Shown: piece by piece, positions 15,771 through 23,438 of the stretch
How the letters are laid out: each line of letters begins with the position of its first letter
How positions within the stretch are numbered: the stretch's first letter is position 1
Assembly (NCBI RefSeq): GCF_001648475.1
Contig: NZ_LXSQ01000028.1
Location: 1 to 64,000 of the forward strand
Reading direction: 5' to 3'
Length of the DNA: 64,000 bases
Source of the DNA: Eikenella halliae
GTDB lineage: Bacteria > Pseudomonadota > Gammaproteobacteria > Burkholderiales > Neisseriaceae
Translations under genes and position numbers: made by a program
The notes under the pieces: generated by a model
Told to the model about the DNA's origin: nothing
Seen by the model: only the letters and a program-made list of their open reading frames with translations
Databases searched by the model: none

Positions 15771-16989
15771 GGCACGGGCATACCTCGGCCGGCCGGGTTT
15801 GGTGTCGGCTTTGGGCAGCGGTTTGGCGGAGCATTTGGATGGTCTGTTGAGGCCGTCTGAAAACAGCCCGCTCACGTTTTCCAGCGAATGGGTGAAGGGC
15901 AAAAACCGTGCCTTCGGCGCGGTAAACCGGCCGTTGCGGGCATTTCCCGACAATCTGCCCGCCGAACACCGCAGCCGCAACAATCAATTGCTGTGGGACG
16001 CTTTGGCGCAAATCGAGCCGCAGATTCAGGCAGCCCTCAGCCGCTACGGCGCGGACAGAATCGGCGTGGTCATCGGCACGTCGGTAGGCGGCGCGGATGA
16101 AAATATCCCGCTGTTCCAACATGTTGCCGACGGCGGCGGCTGGGCGGACATTCCGTTCAAACAGCAGGCGCAACTGCTTTCCTCGCCCGCCGATTTTGCC
16201 GCGGCGACGTACGGCCTGCGGGGCGCGTGTTACGGCGTGTCCACCGCCTGTACCTCCGGCGCGCGGGCGCTCATCAGTGCGGCACGGCTGCTGCGGCTGG
16301 GCGTGTGCGATGCTGTGTTGTGCGGCGGCGTGGACACGCTCTCGCCGCTCACTATCAACGGTTTCGCCTCGCTGGAAGTACTTTCAGACGGCATTGCCAA
16401 CCCGTTTTCGCGCAACCGCAACGGCATCAACATCGGCGAAGCCGCCGCCGTGTTCGTGATGACCCGCGAAGACGACGGCGAGAGCCTGCCGCTCTTGGGC
16501 TACGGCGCCAGCAGCGACGCCCATCATATGTCGTCCCCGCGCCCCGACGGACTCGGCGCGACGCAGGCTTTTCAGGCTGCCTTAAAACACGCCGCCCTTG
16601 CGCCCGCACAAATCGGCTGGATCAACCTGCACGGCACCGGCACGCTGCTCAACGACGGCATGGAAAGCCGCGCCGTGGCCGAAGTGTTCGGCAGCCACAC
16701 CGCCGCCACTTCCACCAAACCGCTTACCGGCCACACCCTCGGCGCAGCCGGCGCGCTCGAAGCCGCCTTCGTATGGGGCATCGCCAGCCGCCGCGACAAC
16801 CCCGAAGGCAGCCTGCCGCCCCAACTGTGGGACGGTCAAGCCGACCCCGAACTGCCCTCAATCGCGCTCACCGTTTCAGGCAACCGGTGGCCGCAAGGGC
16901 GGCGCATCGGCGCGAGTTCGTCGTTTGCCTTCGGCGGCAACAACAGCGTCCTCATCATCGGAGAAGAACATGCCCCAATGCCCGATTAA
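15760..16989 (+). CDS. Beta-ketoacyl-ACP synthase of aryl-polyene type (ApeO-like)
   Basis: A 409-residue thiolase-fold condensing enzyme. The catalytic triad is visible: Cys164 in GVSTACTSGA, His in NLHGTGTLLNDG and His in TGHTLGAAGALE; the C-terminal FAFGGNNS loop is standard. The N-terminus (RAYLGRPGLVSALG) departs from FabF and is like the KS enzymes paired with ApeP dehydratases. It overlaps the lipoprotein gene by 11 bases and the dehydratase gene by 20, so the three form one tight operon. It probably primes or extends the polyene chain. The remaining polyene genes are not adjacent. Confidence 0.85.
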   Translation: MMNKARAYLGRPGLVSALGSGLAEHLDGLLRPSENSPLTFSSEWVKGKNRAFGAVNRPLRAFPDNLPAEHRSRNNQLLWDALAQIEPQIQAALSRYGADRIGVVIGTSVGGADENIPLFQHVADGGGWADIPFKQQAQLLSSPADFAAATYGLRGACYGVSTACTSGARALISAARLLRLGVCDAVLCGGVDTLSPLTINGFASLEVLSDGIANPFSRNRNGINIGEAAAVFVMTREDDGESLPLLGYGASSDAHHMSSPRPDGLGATQAFQAALKHAALAPAQIGWINLHGTGTLLNDGMESRAVAEVFGSHTAATSTKPLTGHTLGAAGALEAAFVWGIASRRDNPEGSLPPQLWDGQADPELPSIALTVSGNRWPQGRRIGASSSFAFGGNNSVLIIGEEHAPMPD

Positions 16990-17473
16990 ACAACCCGCCG
17001 CCCTCTTGCCACACAGCGGCCGCATGGTGCTGCTGGACGAAGTTTTATCCTACGACGACAACAACCTGTACGCCGTCTGCACCATCCGGCCCGACTGCAT
17101 CCTGCTCCCCGACGGCACAAACGCCCTGCCCGGCTGGCTCGGCCTCGAAATCATGGCGCAAGGCGTGGGCGCATGGGCAGGCGCGCACGCGCTGGATGCC
17201 GGCCGCCCCGTGCAGCTCGGCTTTCTGCTCGGCACCCGCAAGCTCACCTTCGGGCTACCTGAAATCCCTGTCGGCATCGTGCTCGACGTACAAATCAACC
17301 TATCCTGGCAAGACAACGCCACCAACATGGGCGTGTTCGACTGCACCCTCGCCTGCCGCACCCCGCCCCCCGGCCGCGACGACCCCGCCCCCGGCACGCT
17401 GCTCCTCTCCGGCGCGCTCAACGTATTCAGCCCCACCAGCCGCGAGGCTTTGGATGCGATTTTGGGGCGGTAA
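16970..17473 (+). CDS. Hotdog-fold 3-hydroxyacyl-ACP dehydratase (ApeP-like)
   Basis: A 167-residue protein starting at ATG 16970, inside the end of the ketosynthase gene. The pattern LLPHSGRMVLLDEVLS, then NALPGWLGLEIMAQGVGAWA, then LGFLLGTRKL matches small FabZ/FabA-like dehydratases of aryl-polyene clusters (ApeP). Such an enzyme removes water from the 3-hydroxyacyl intermediates so that conjugated double bonds accumulate. The longer upstream reading of the frame is rejected because it overlaps the ketosynthase throughout. Uptake sequences follow at about 17509-17548. Confidence 0.82.
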   Translation: MPQCPIKQPAALLPHSGRMVLLDEVLSYDDNNLYAVCTIRPDCILLPDGTNALPGWLGLEIMAQGVGAWAGAHALDAGRPVQLGFLLGTRKLTFGLPEIPVGIVLDVQINLSWQDNATNMGVFDCTLACRTPPPGRDDPAPGTLLLSGALNVFSPTSREALDAILGR

Positions 17474-17631
17474 CGGTTTCCGCCCCGCCAAACCCGCCGC
17501 ATGGCGTTTTCAGGTAGCCTTCCTCCGGCCAGTTTTCAGGCTACCTGAAATTAAGCGCGGCAAGCATAGCAATGCGGGATGAGGGTTTGCCTGCACATTC
17601 TGCGCCAAACTGAAGCCGAATCAAAAACAAA

Positions 17632-18078
17632 ATGAAGCTCAACTCCGAAAACGGCAGCATTACCCTGCCGGACGGCAACATCATCACCGCGCATACCGCC
17701 TTGTCTGACTTGGCCGCCCGGTATCCCCAAGCCCGCCCGTTCGTCCCATACGCCGGAACCACCCATTTCGGGCTGTCGTTTGCCGACACGTTTCGGCAAT
17801 ACACCGTTGCCGCACGCTTCGGGCAGGAGCGGCTGGACAGCGTGTCGGTATTTTTCTGCCCGATAGGCGAAGACAACAGCTGGGAAGTATGGACGGAAGC
17901 GCGCGAACTGCAACGCAGGCAGGAATTCGACCGCTGGCTGGACAAACAGATCGGCAGCGCGCCCTGCACCGTTCAAATATCGGCCGCAGGCAAATGCCGC
18001 CGCTTCGCATGGGGCAGCGCAGGCGCGTATTACCACAAACAAGACGGCAGCACGGCGATTATTGTCAGCTACCGCTGA
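17632..18078 (+). CDS. Uncharacterised 148-residue protein
   Basis: I do not recognise this family. The protein is soluble, with no signal peptide or membrane span. It begins MKLNSENGSITLPDGNI, has an aromatic-rich middle (THFGLSFADTFRQYTVAARF), a DSVSVFFCPIGED strand, a charged helix around ARELQRRQEFDRWLDKQI and ends GSTAIIVSYR. The charged helix and beta-rich halves resemble small immunity-type or interaction proteins, but nothing decides this. It lies between the polyene-type operon and a Correia element; no strong ribosome site is seen before the ATG. Confidence 0.6.
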   Translation: MKLNSENGSITLPDGNIITAHTALSDLAARYPQARPFVPYAGTTHFGLSFADTFRQYTVAARFGQERLDSVSVFFCPIGEDNSWEVWTEARELQRRQEFDRWLDKQIGSAPCTVQISAAGKCRRFAWGSAGAYYHKQDGSTAIIVSYR

Positions 18079-18261
18079 ATACGCGTGTAGACGGCTGGGC
18101 GGCAGATTAAAAGTAGAATGCTAAGCCGTTGGCCGACTGCTTTTCCCCCTTGCTCAGGCCACCTGAAAAAAGCACAGGCTGTTTTTCAAGCCGAAAAACA
18201 GCCGCAGGGCGGGCAATCCGTTGCCGGTTCGGATACCGGGGCAGGTTCGTTTTCAGGCAGG

Positions 18262-18367
18262 TATAGTGAATTAAAATAAGAATGCTACAGCGTTGGCTCG
18301 CCTTGCCGTATTGCTCATACTGTCTGCGGCTCGCCGCCTTGTCCCATTCTTATTTTAATCCACTATA
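18262..18367. repeat. Correia-type element
   Basis: A 106-bp element with TATAGTGAATTAAAATAAGA at one end and TTTTAATCCACTATA at the other, and a core with GGCTCGCCTTGCCGTA and CTGCGGCTCGCCGCC. The near-terminal bases (AAAATAAGAATG) differ from the AACAAAAA and AAATTTAAA subtypes in the other copies. It lies in the gap downstream of the 148-residue protein gene and the polyene-type operon. Confidence 0.88.
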
Positions 18368-18420
18368 AATCCGCTTCTGCAAGGCTTGTGCTAATCTGCG
18401 CCCCCAACTGCATTCCAAAG

Positions 18421-18467
18421 CAACAGGCTGCCCGAAAACCGGAAAATGGTTTTCGGGCAGCCTGTTG
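18421..18467 (-). terminator. Long perfect hairpin downstream of dsbC
   Basis: Arms 18421-18440 and 18448-18467 pair over 20 bp without mismatch around a 7-base loop. Each arm contains GGCTGCCCGAAA, one base from the uptake-type sequence GGCTGCCTGAAA. It lies 27 bp past the dsbC stop codon and probably ends its transcript. Confidence 0.7.
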
Positions 18468-18494
18468 TTGCTTTGCAAGCTATCGGTATCAGCC

Positions 18495-19283
18495 TTATTT
18501 CTGGTTGGCTTCCAATACTTTTTGCAATTCTTCTTTCGGCATATAGCCTGCCATCACCTTACCGTTGGGGAACACTACGGTGGGGGTGCCGTTGAAGCCG
18601 TAGCGGTTGCCCAGCGCCATGGTTTCTTTCACCGGGTTTTCGCAGCCGGCGGATTCGGGCGGCACGGTGCCTTTGCGCATCCATTCGGTCCAGGCGGCGG
18701 TGCGGTTGGGGCTGCACCAAATGCGCACGGCTTTGGCTTCGGCGGAGGGGTGTAGGCTGGGGATGGGCATCATGAAGTTGTAGATGGTGAGGTCGGTCAT
18801 CTGCTCGAATTCTTTTTCCAAACGGCGGCAGAAGGGGCAGTCGGGGTCGGAGAACACGGCCACTTTCAGCTTGCCGTTGCCGCGCACTTCTTTAATGGCG
18901 GAATCGAGCGGCAGGGTGGAGAAATCGATGCGGTTGAGCTCTTCGCGGCGGGTTTCGGAAAGGTTGCTGCGTTTGTTCACATCAATCAAATCGCCGGTAA
19001 ACATATAGTTGCCGTCGGCAGTCATGTACACCAGCTGGTTGCCGGAAAGGAACACTTCATACAGGCCGCTGACGGGGGCGGGGGTAACGCTCAACACTTC
19101 CAGGTCTTGGTCGCCGTAGGTTTGGATGAGCTTGTTGCGGATAACGGCTTCTGGGCTGCCGGCAGGCGCGGAGGCGGCCGAAGCGGCAGCCCCGGAAGCG
19201 TTTTGCTGCACGGCGGGCTGGGCGTTGCAGGCGGCCAGAGGCAGCAATGCGGCCAGCAAAATGGCGGAGAGGGTGTGCTTCAT
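18495..19283 (-). CDS. dsbC: Thiol:disulfide interchange protein DsbC (disulfide isomerase)
   Basis: DsbC is a periplasmic isomerase that corrects wrong disulfides in secreted proteins. The 262-residue protein has an N-terminal dimerisation domain (IRNKLIQTYGDQDLEVLSV, DGNYMFTGDLIDV), then a thioredoxin domain with the active site DPDCPFCRRL and the cis-proline strand GTPTVVFPNG. A second Cys pair (IWC...AGC) is also typical. Unusually for the textbook protein, the signal ends in a lipobox (LAAC, Cys19), so this copy is probably a membrane-anchored lipoprotein. A TATAAT box lies on the minus strand at 19328-19323. Confidence 0.92.
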   Translation of the reverse strand: MKHTLSAILLAALLPLAACNAQPAVQQNASGAAASAASAPAGSPEAVIRNKLIQTYGDQDLEVLSVTPAPVSGLYEVFLSGNQLVYMTADGNYMFTGDLIDVNKRSNLSETRREELNRIDFSTLPLDSAIKEVRGNGKLKVAVFSDPDCPFCRRLEKEFEQMTDLTIYNFMMPIPSLHPSAEAKAVRIWCSPNRTAAWTEWMRKGTVPPESAGCENPVKETMALGNRYGFNGTPTVVFPNGKVMAGYMPKEELQKVLEANQK

Positions 19284-19387
19284 GGGTTTGTTCTCATTAG
19301 GTGGTTGTTAAAACAGGGGCGCATTATACCGAAATCTGCGCGGGCGGGCTTTTGCGGCGTGTAAATCATTTTGTTGCCCGGATTGGT

Positions 19388-19418
19388 TTTCAGGTAGCCT
19401 TTTAAAGGCTACCTGAAA
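19388..19418. terminator. Inverted uptake-sequence pair between earP and dsbC
   Basis: Two uptake sequences abut in inverted orientation and form a stem of about 15 bp. It lies past the end of earP (minus strand) and upstream of the dsbC promoter, so it fits an earP terminator. Confidence 0.7.
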
Positions 19419-19460
19419 GTTGTTTTGTTTGAGCAGCGTTTGGGCGGCAGCAATGTACTT

Positions 19461-20672
19461 TCAACCCACCAGCTCCGGCCAACGCGCCAGCACGCGCTCT
19501 ACGGCATCGGGCTGGCGCAGTAGTTTGCCCTGCCATTGCTCGGCAGCCTGCCGCCATTGCGGCAGCTGTTGCAGCAGCTGCCGCCAGCTTTCGGTGCGGG
19601 CGGCGGGCGTGAGCGCGGCGGCGTGGTTCAAGTCGTCGGAAAGGGCTTGGTGGGCGGCAGGCAGCGGGGCAAACGCGGCGGCTTTATGCCAAAAGGCGTG
19701 CAGCTTGGGCAGGTGTGCCTGCTCGGCTTGCGGATAGATGTGCCACAGCAGGGGCTTGCCGGCGAGCTGGGCGCGCACGAAGCTGTCTTCGCCGCGCACG
19801 ATGGCCATATCGGCCAGCCACAGCACGGCGTCAAATTCGGCCTGCGGCACAAAGCCGATGCGGATCAGCCGCACCGCGCCATCCTGCCACACGCTGCCGG
19901 GCTCGCGCAGGGCATGCTCGGGAATCGCGCCGGCTTGGTGCAGGCTGTGGATAATTTGCCGGTCGGCCAGCCATACGTCTAAGGCTTCGCCCGCTGCCTG
20001 CCAGGCGGCGAGCCAATCGGCCCATTGTGCGCCGGCATAGCCGAAGCAGAAACATTGCACGGCGCGGCGCGGGGTTTCAGGTAGCCCCAAGCGGCGGCGC
20101 AAGGCGGCTTGGGCGGCGGGGTTGGCGAGAAAGGCCTGCTGTTTTTTCAGGTAGCCTGCTTCGCGCAGGAGGCCGCCGCTGGTTTCGCTAAAACCCATCA
20201 GCCAGAAATATTTCTCCGTGCCGTCGGCTTGCAGCGAAGGCTTGCCGTGCATGGCTTCCGCCCAAGGTTCGGCGCTGAGGTACTCCCAATTGAGCCACAG
20301 CTGGCGGTGTGTGCGGACGGCGGCCAGCGCGGCGGGGGGCAAATCGCAGCCGAAGGTTTCGATGACTAAGGCGGGCGCAACTGCAGCCAATTCGGCCGCG
20401 ATGCTTTCGGCCGCATCGCCCTGCCAATGGTGCGCCCGAATTGCGGCAGGCAGCGGGGCTTCGCCGAGCAGTTTGGCCAGCGCGGCGGGACGGTCGTGCC
20501 AGAGGGCTACCTGAAAACCGGCTTCGTTCAACCGGCGTGCCAGCCGCAGGGAAACGCCGATGTCGCCGTAGTTGTCGATTACGCGGCAAAACAACCAGGC
20601 GGCGGGCGGGGTGTCGGTATGTTTGGGTGGAAAAAACGGGGTTGATGGCACGATAAATCTTTCGCTGGGCAA
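19461..20672 (-). CDS. earP: Elongation factor P arginine rhamnosyltransferase
   Basis: EarP adds rhamnose from dTDP-rhamnose to a conserved arginine of elongation factor P, which then rescues ribosomes stalled at polyproline. The 403-residue GT-B enzyme shows the family segments FCRVIDNYGDIGVSLRLARRL near the N-terminus (with the catalytic Asp), LNWEYLSAEPW, and the nucleotide-sugar site RGEDSFVRAQLAGKPLLWHIYPQ. efp, often the neighbour, is not in this window. Three uptake-type sequences in the gene are translated as FQVAL, GYLKK and GLPET. A strong promoter lies just upstream. Confidence 0.95.
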   Translation of the reverse strand: MPSERFIVPSTPFFPPKHTDTPPAAWLFCRVIDNYGDIGVSLRLARRLNEAGFQVALWHDRPAALAKLLGEAPLPAAIRAHHWQGDAAESIAAELAAVAPALVIETFGCDLPPAALAAVRTHRQLWLNWEYLSAEPWAEAMHGKPSLQADGTEKYFWLMGFSETSGGLLREAGYLKKQQAFLANPAAQAALRRRLGLPETPRRAVQCFCFGYAGAQWADWLAAWQAAGEALDVWLADRQIIHSLHQAGAIPEHALREPGSVWQDGAVRLIRIGFVPQAEFDAVLWLADMAIVRGEDSFVRAQLAGKPLLWHIYPQAEQAHLPKLHAFWHKAAAFAPLPAAHQALSDDLNHAAALTPAARTESWRQLLQQLPQWRQAAEQWQGKLLRQPDAVERVLARWPELVG

Positions 20673-20690
20673 ATTCTCAGACAGGACGGC

Positions 20691-20718
20691 AATTTACGTT
20701 AGCTACGCGCCCTGTCAA
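20691..20718 (-). promoter_or_regulatory. Sigma-70 promoter of earP
   Basis: On the minus strand TTGACA (20718-20713) and TAAATT (20696-20691) are spaced by 16 bp. A start about 7 bp beyond would leave a leader of only about a dozen bases before the earP ATG at 20672. Confidence 0.55.
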
Positions 20719-20803
20719 GCGTTTTGGCGGAAATTTTTTTGGTTTTCCCACAAGAGGCTAAGGAAGCCGCTTTCGGATTGGCATAAAGGCTCAAATCTGC
20801 CGC

Positions 20804-20958
20804 TTGACAAGTTTCGCTTTCATTTAAGATATTGATATCTATATATTTTATAAAAATTGGCCATTTTTTACGCAACCTAAGCCAAGGCCTGATTTATCAG
20901 GAAATCTTACGCTTCCCACAGGGTTTTCCACAAAGTTTTCCACAGCTTTTGTGGGTAA
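20804..20958. other. AT-rich region with DnaA-box-like cluster (origin-like or regulatory)
   Basis: Two perfect matches to TTWTNCACA (TTTTCCACA at 20924-20932 and 20936-20944) lie 12 bp apart, with a one-mismatch inverted copy TTACCCACA at 20958-20950 and a related TTTTCCCACA at about 20742-20751. About 70 bp to the left is a very AT-rich run with GATATTGATATC and TATATATTTTATAAAAATT. A promoter-like TTGACA (20804-20809) with GATATT (18-bp spacing) points rightwards. No gene is supported between 20673 and 21305. Whether it is a replication origin, a DnaA-bound promoter or chance is unresolved. Confidence 0.4.
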
Positions 20959-21185
20959 GGAATAAAGCTGCGATAGCCGCGTTTTTTTGGCAGATTATTG
21001 CCTGCGGCAGATGGGTGGACGGCTCGGAGACGATGCTGTTCCCGCACGAGCAGTCGACCAAGTTTCAGGTAGCCTTGCGCATTGCTGCACCACTCAATGA
21101 CGACGGCAAAAATGGCCTGTTGGGCAGGGAAAAGCGTTTCCAAGCTTGCGGGAGCTGGAGGCTACCTGAAAATGCCGCTTCAATG

Positions 21186-21245
21186 GCGATCATCATTTTT
21201 AGCTTGGCTAGAAACTGCAGCCGAGTCGACGCTTTCAGGTAGCCT
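21186..21245 (-). repeat. Uptake-sequence-headed repeat, divergent copy
   Basis: On the minus strand it reads AGGCTACCTGAA then AAGCGTCGACTCGGCTGCAG and later AGCCAAGCTAAAAATG, matching the first third and the AAGCTAAAA part of copies A and B. It lies just upstream of prmC. Confidence 0.45.
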
Positions 21246-21305
21246 TTTGCCGCGCCGCCGTTTCGGCTACCATAGCCGCCGTTTTATTGATTTAAAGAAG
21301 CAATC

Positions 21306-22118
21306 ATGACTTTCCAACAATGGCTCGATGCCTGCCGACTGCCCCGCCTGGAAGCGCGGCTGCTGGTGGAAGCCGTGTGCCGCATCACTCATGTGCGGCT
21401 CATTAGCCGCAGCGGCGATGAATTGCCGCAGCCGCAACGCGCCGTGCTCGACATGCTGGCCGCGCGCCGCCGCCGTGGCGAGCCGATGGCCTATCTGCTC
21501 GGCAGCCGCGAGTTCTACGGCAGAAGTTTCCGCGTGTCGCCCGCCGTGCTGATTCCGCGCCCCGAAACCGAGCTTTTGGTGGAAGCCGCGCTTGCCCGCC
21601 TGCCCCCGGGCGGGCGGCTGTGGGATTTGGGCTGCGGCAGCGGCATCATCGGCCTTACCGTGGCGCTGGAGCGCCCCGATGCCGCCGTGCGCGCTTCCGA
21701 CATCAGCCCGGATGCGCTGGCCGTGGCGCAAGCCAATGCCGCCGCGCTGGGCGCAAGCATCGAATGGGCGCAAGGCTCATGGTTTGCGGCTCTGCCCGCG
21801 ACAGAAGGCTTGTTCGACGTCATCGCCAGCAATCCGCCCTACATCGAAGCCGGAGACGAGCATTTGCAGCAAGGCGACCTGCGCTTCGAGCCCGCCGCCG
21901 CGCTCACCGATTTTGCCGACGGCCTCAGCCACATCCGCACCCTCGCCGCCCAAGCCCAAGGCTACCTGAAACCCGGCGGCTGGCTATTGCTGGAACACGG
22001 CTGGAACCAAGGCGAAGCCGTGCGCGGCATATTGGCCGAACACGGCTGGCAGCAGGTGGAAACCCTGCGCGACTTGGCCGGGCTGGATAGGGTGAGTATT
22101 GGGCGGAAGGCGGTATAG
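21306..22118 (+). CDS. prmC: Release factor glutamine methyltransferase
   Basis: PrmC methylates the glutamine of the GGQ motif in release factors RF1 and RF2 using S-adenosylmethionine. The 270-residue protein has the helical N-terminal domain, the linker EFYGRSFRVSPAVLIPRPETE, the SAM motif LWDLGCGSGIIGL and the catalytic SNPPYIEA (NPPY) motif. It is full length and starts with the MTFQQWLDA segment expected. An uptake sequence near the 3' end encodes GYLKP in AQGYLKPGG. Confidence 0.95.
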   Translation: MTFQQWLDACRLPRLEARLLVEAVCRITHVRLISRSGDELPQPQRAVLDMLAARRRRGEPMAYLLGSREFYGRSFRVSPAVLIPRPETELLVEAALARLPPGGRLWDLGCGSGIIGLTVALERPDAAVRASDISPDALAVAQANAAALGASIEWAQGSWFAALPATEGLFDVIASNPPYIEAGDEHLQQGDLRFEPAAALTDFADGLSHIRTLAAQAQGYLKPGGWLLLEHGWNQGEAVRGILAEHGWQQVETLRDLAGLDRVSIGRKAV

Positions 22119-22181
22119 CCAACCCGCTTTGACGGCCTTGGCTTGCCCTTGGTATGGGCAGTATTCCGCCATACACGGAAA

Positions 22182-22285
22182 TATAGTGAATTAACAAAAA
22201 CCAGTACGGCGTTGCCTCGCCTTGCCGTACTACCTGTACTGTCTGCGGCTCGCCGCCTTGTCCTGATTTTTGTTAATCCACTATA
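22182..22285. repeat. Correia-type element
   Basis: A 104-bp copy with matching arms TATAGTGAATTAACAAAAAC and TTTTTGTTAATCCACTATA and the standard core. It lies between prmC and the convergent nlpD-like gene. Confidence 0.92.
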
Positions 22286-22312
22286 ACAGGCTTTATTTTG
22301 TCGGCGCATTCA

Positions 22313-22356
22313 AAAGGCTACCTGAAAACCGGTTTGCAGTTTTCAGGTAGCCTTTG
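22313..22356 (-). terminator. Uptake-sequence hairpin terminator of the nlpD-like gene
   Basis: Inverted uptake sequences flank an ACCGGTT centre, extending the stem. It lies 15 bp after the stop codon of the nlpD-like gene and faces prmC. Confidence 0.7.
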
Positions 22357-22370
22357 TTTCGCCCGAGGGA

Positions 22371-23351
22371 TTAGTTCGGAATGTATTGCAGCGGGTCTAC
22401 CGGCTGGCCGTTTTTGCGCAGCTCGAAGTGCAGCTGCACGCGCTGGCTGTCGCTGTTGCCCATGGTGGCAATGCTTTGGCCGCGCCGCACGGTTTGGCCT
22501 TCTCGCACGAGCAGGCGCTGGTTGTGGCCGTAGGCGGTGAGGTAGGTTTGGTTGTGCTGCACAATGATGAGGTTGCCGTAGCCGCGCAGGCCGGAACCGC
22601 TGTACACCACTTTGCCGTCGGCAGCGGCCACAACGGGCTGGCCGGCGGTGCCGCCGATGTTGATGCCTTTTTCACTGCCGCCGAAACGGGTGAGGATGTT
22701 GCCGGCGGTGGGGCGCTGCCAAGTGATGCCGGCGGCGCTGCGGGTGCTGCCGGATACGGAAGGCGTGGCGGCGGGGGTGGCCGCAGTGTTAGCCGACGGG
22801 GCGGGAGTGGGCGTCGGCGCAGGGGTGGTACGCGGCGGAGTAGCGGGCGGCGGGGTTTGCGCGGTGGCGGGCGGGGTGTAGCCGGCGGGCTTCACGCGCA
22901 ATACTTGGCCGATGTTGATGTTGTTGTCGGACAGATTGTTCCAAGCGCGCAGATTGTCTTGGCTGATGCGGTAGCGCAGGGCGATGTTATACACGGTGTC
23001 GCCGCGCACCACGGTGTGCTGGACGGCGTTCACGTCCACCGGAGCGTAAGACGGAGTGTAGCCGCTGCCGCCGGCAGGAGCGGCACTGGCTGCGGGCGGG
23101 GTATAGGGAGCGGGCGCAGCAGCGGGCGGAGAGTAGGGGGTAGTGTTGGCGGCTTGGGTGGCGGCAGGCGGGCTGTAGGGTTGCGCGCCGTAGGGATTGT
23201 TGTCGGCCGCGGCGGTATTGCCGCCGTAGTTGTTGCCGTAGTCGGCACCGTTGCCTGACACCACTGGGGCGGGGGGCTGGGTGAGGGCGCAAGCGCCAAG
23301 GAAAACGGTGAGGGCGAGGGGAAGGGTGCGGAAGGTAAACAATTGATTCAT
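22371..23351 (-). CDS. nlpD: NlpD-like lipoprotein: LysM plus degenerate M23 (LytM) domain
   Basis: A 326-residue lipoprotein. The ATG at 23351 begins a signal peptide with lipobox LGAC (Cys21). A long Pro/Ala-rich linker with Asn/Gly-rich stretches follows, then a LysM domain (VVRGDTVYNIALRYRISQDN, IGQVLRVKP), a second Pro/Thr-rich linker, and a C-terminal M23 domain. The zinc ligands are largely lost: the usual H...D site reads EKGINIGG and the HxH reads VQLHFE. This is typical of NlpD/EnvC-type activators of cell-separation amidases such as AmiC rather than active endopeptidases. It is monocistronic; pcm and surE lie upstream on the same strand. Confidence 0.88.
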   Translation of the reverse strand: MNQLFTFRTLPLALTVFLGACALTQPPAPVVSGNGADYGNNYGGNTAAADNNPYGAQPYSPPAATQAANTTPYSPPAAAPAPYTPPAASAAPAGGSGYTPSYAPVDVNAVQHTVVRGDTVYNIALRYRISQDNLRAWNNLSDNNINIGQVLRVKPAGYTPPATAQTPPPATPPRTTPAPTPTPAPSANTAATPAATPSVSGSTRSAAGITWQRPTAGNILTRFGGSEKGINIGGTAGQPVVAAADGKVVYSGSGLRGYGNLIIVQHNQTYLTAYGHNQRLLVREGQTVRRGQSIATMGNSDSQRVQLHFELRKNGQPVDPLQYIPN

Positions 23352-23438
23352 GGGGATGCGGGCTTTCTGTGCACGGAAACAGCACAATCATAAGCAATCC
23401 GTGCGCTTTCATGCAAGGTTGGGCGGCGTTTATCGCGG

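Noticed and set aside
16970..17473. Reading the hotdog protein as housekeeping FabZ
   Set aside because: The order lipoprotein-ketosynthase-dehydratase and the ALPGWLGLEIMAQ pattern fit aryl-polyene dehydratases better; FabZ normally lies with lpxD/lpxA.
16227..17582. 451-codon plus-strand frame across the ketosynthase/dehydratase genes
   Set aside because: Arg/His/Pro-rich composition in a different frame of two well-supported genes; a typical GC shadow.
20832..21242. 136-codon frame over the DnaA-box-like region
   Set aside because: It translates uptake sequences and box repeats and has no plausible protein pattern.
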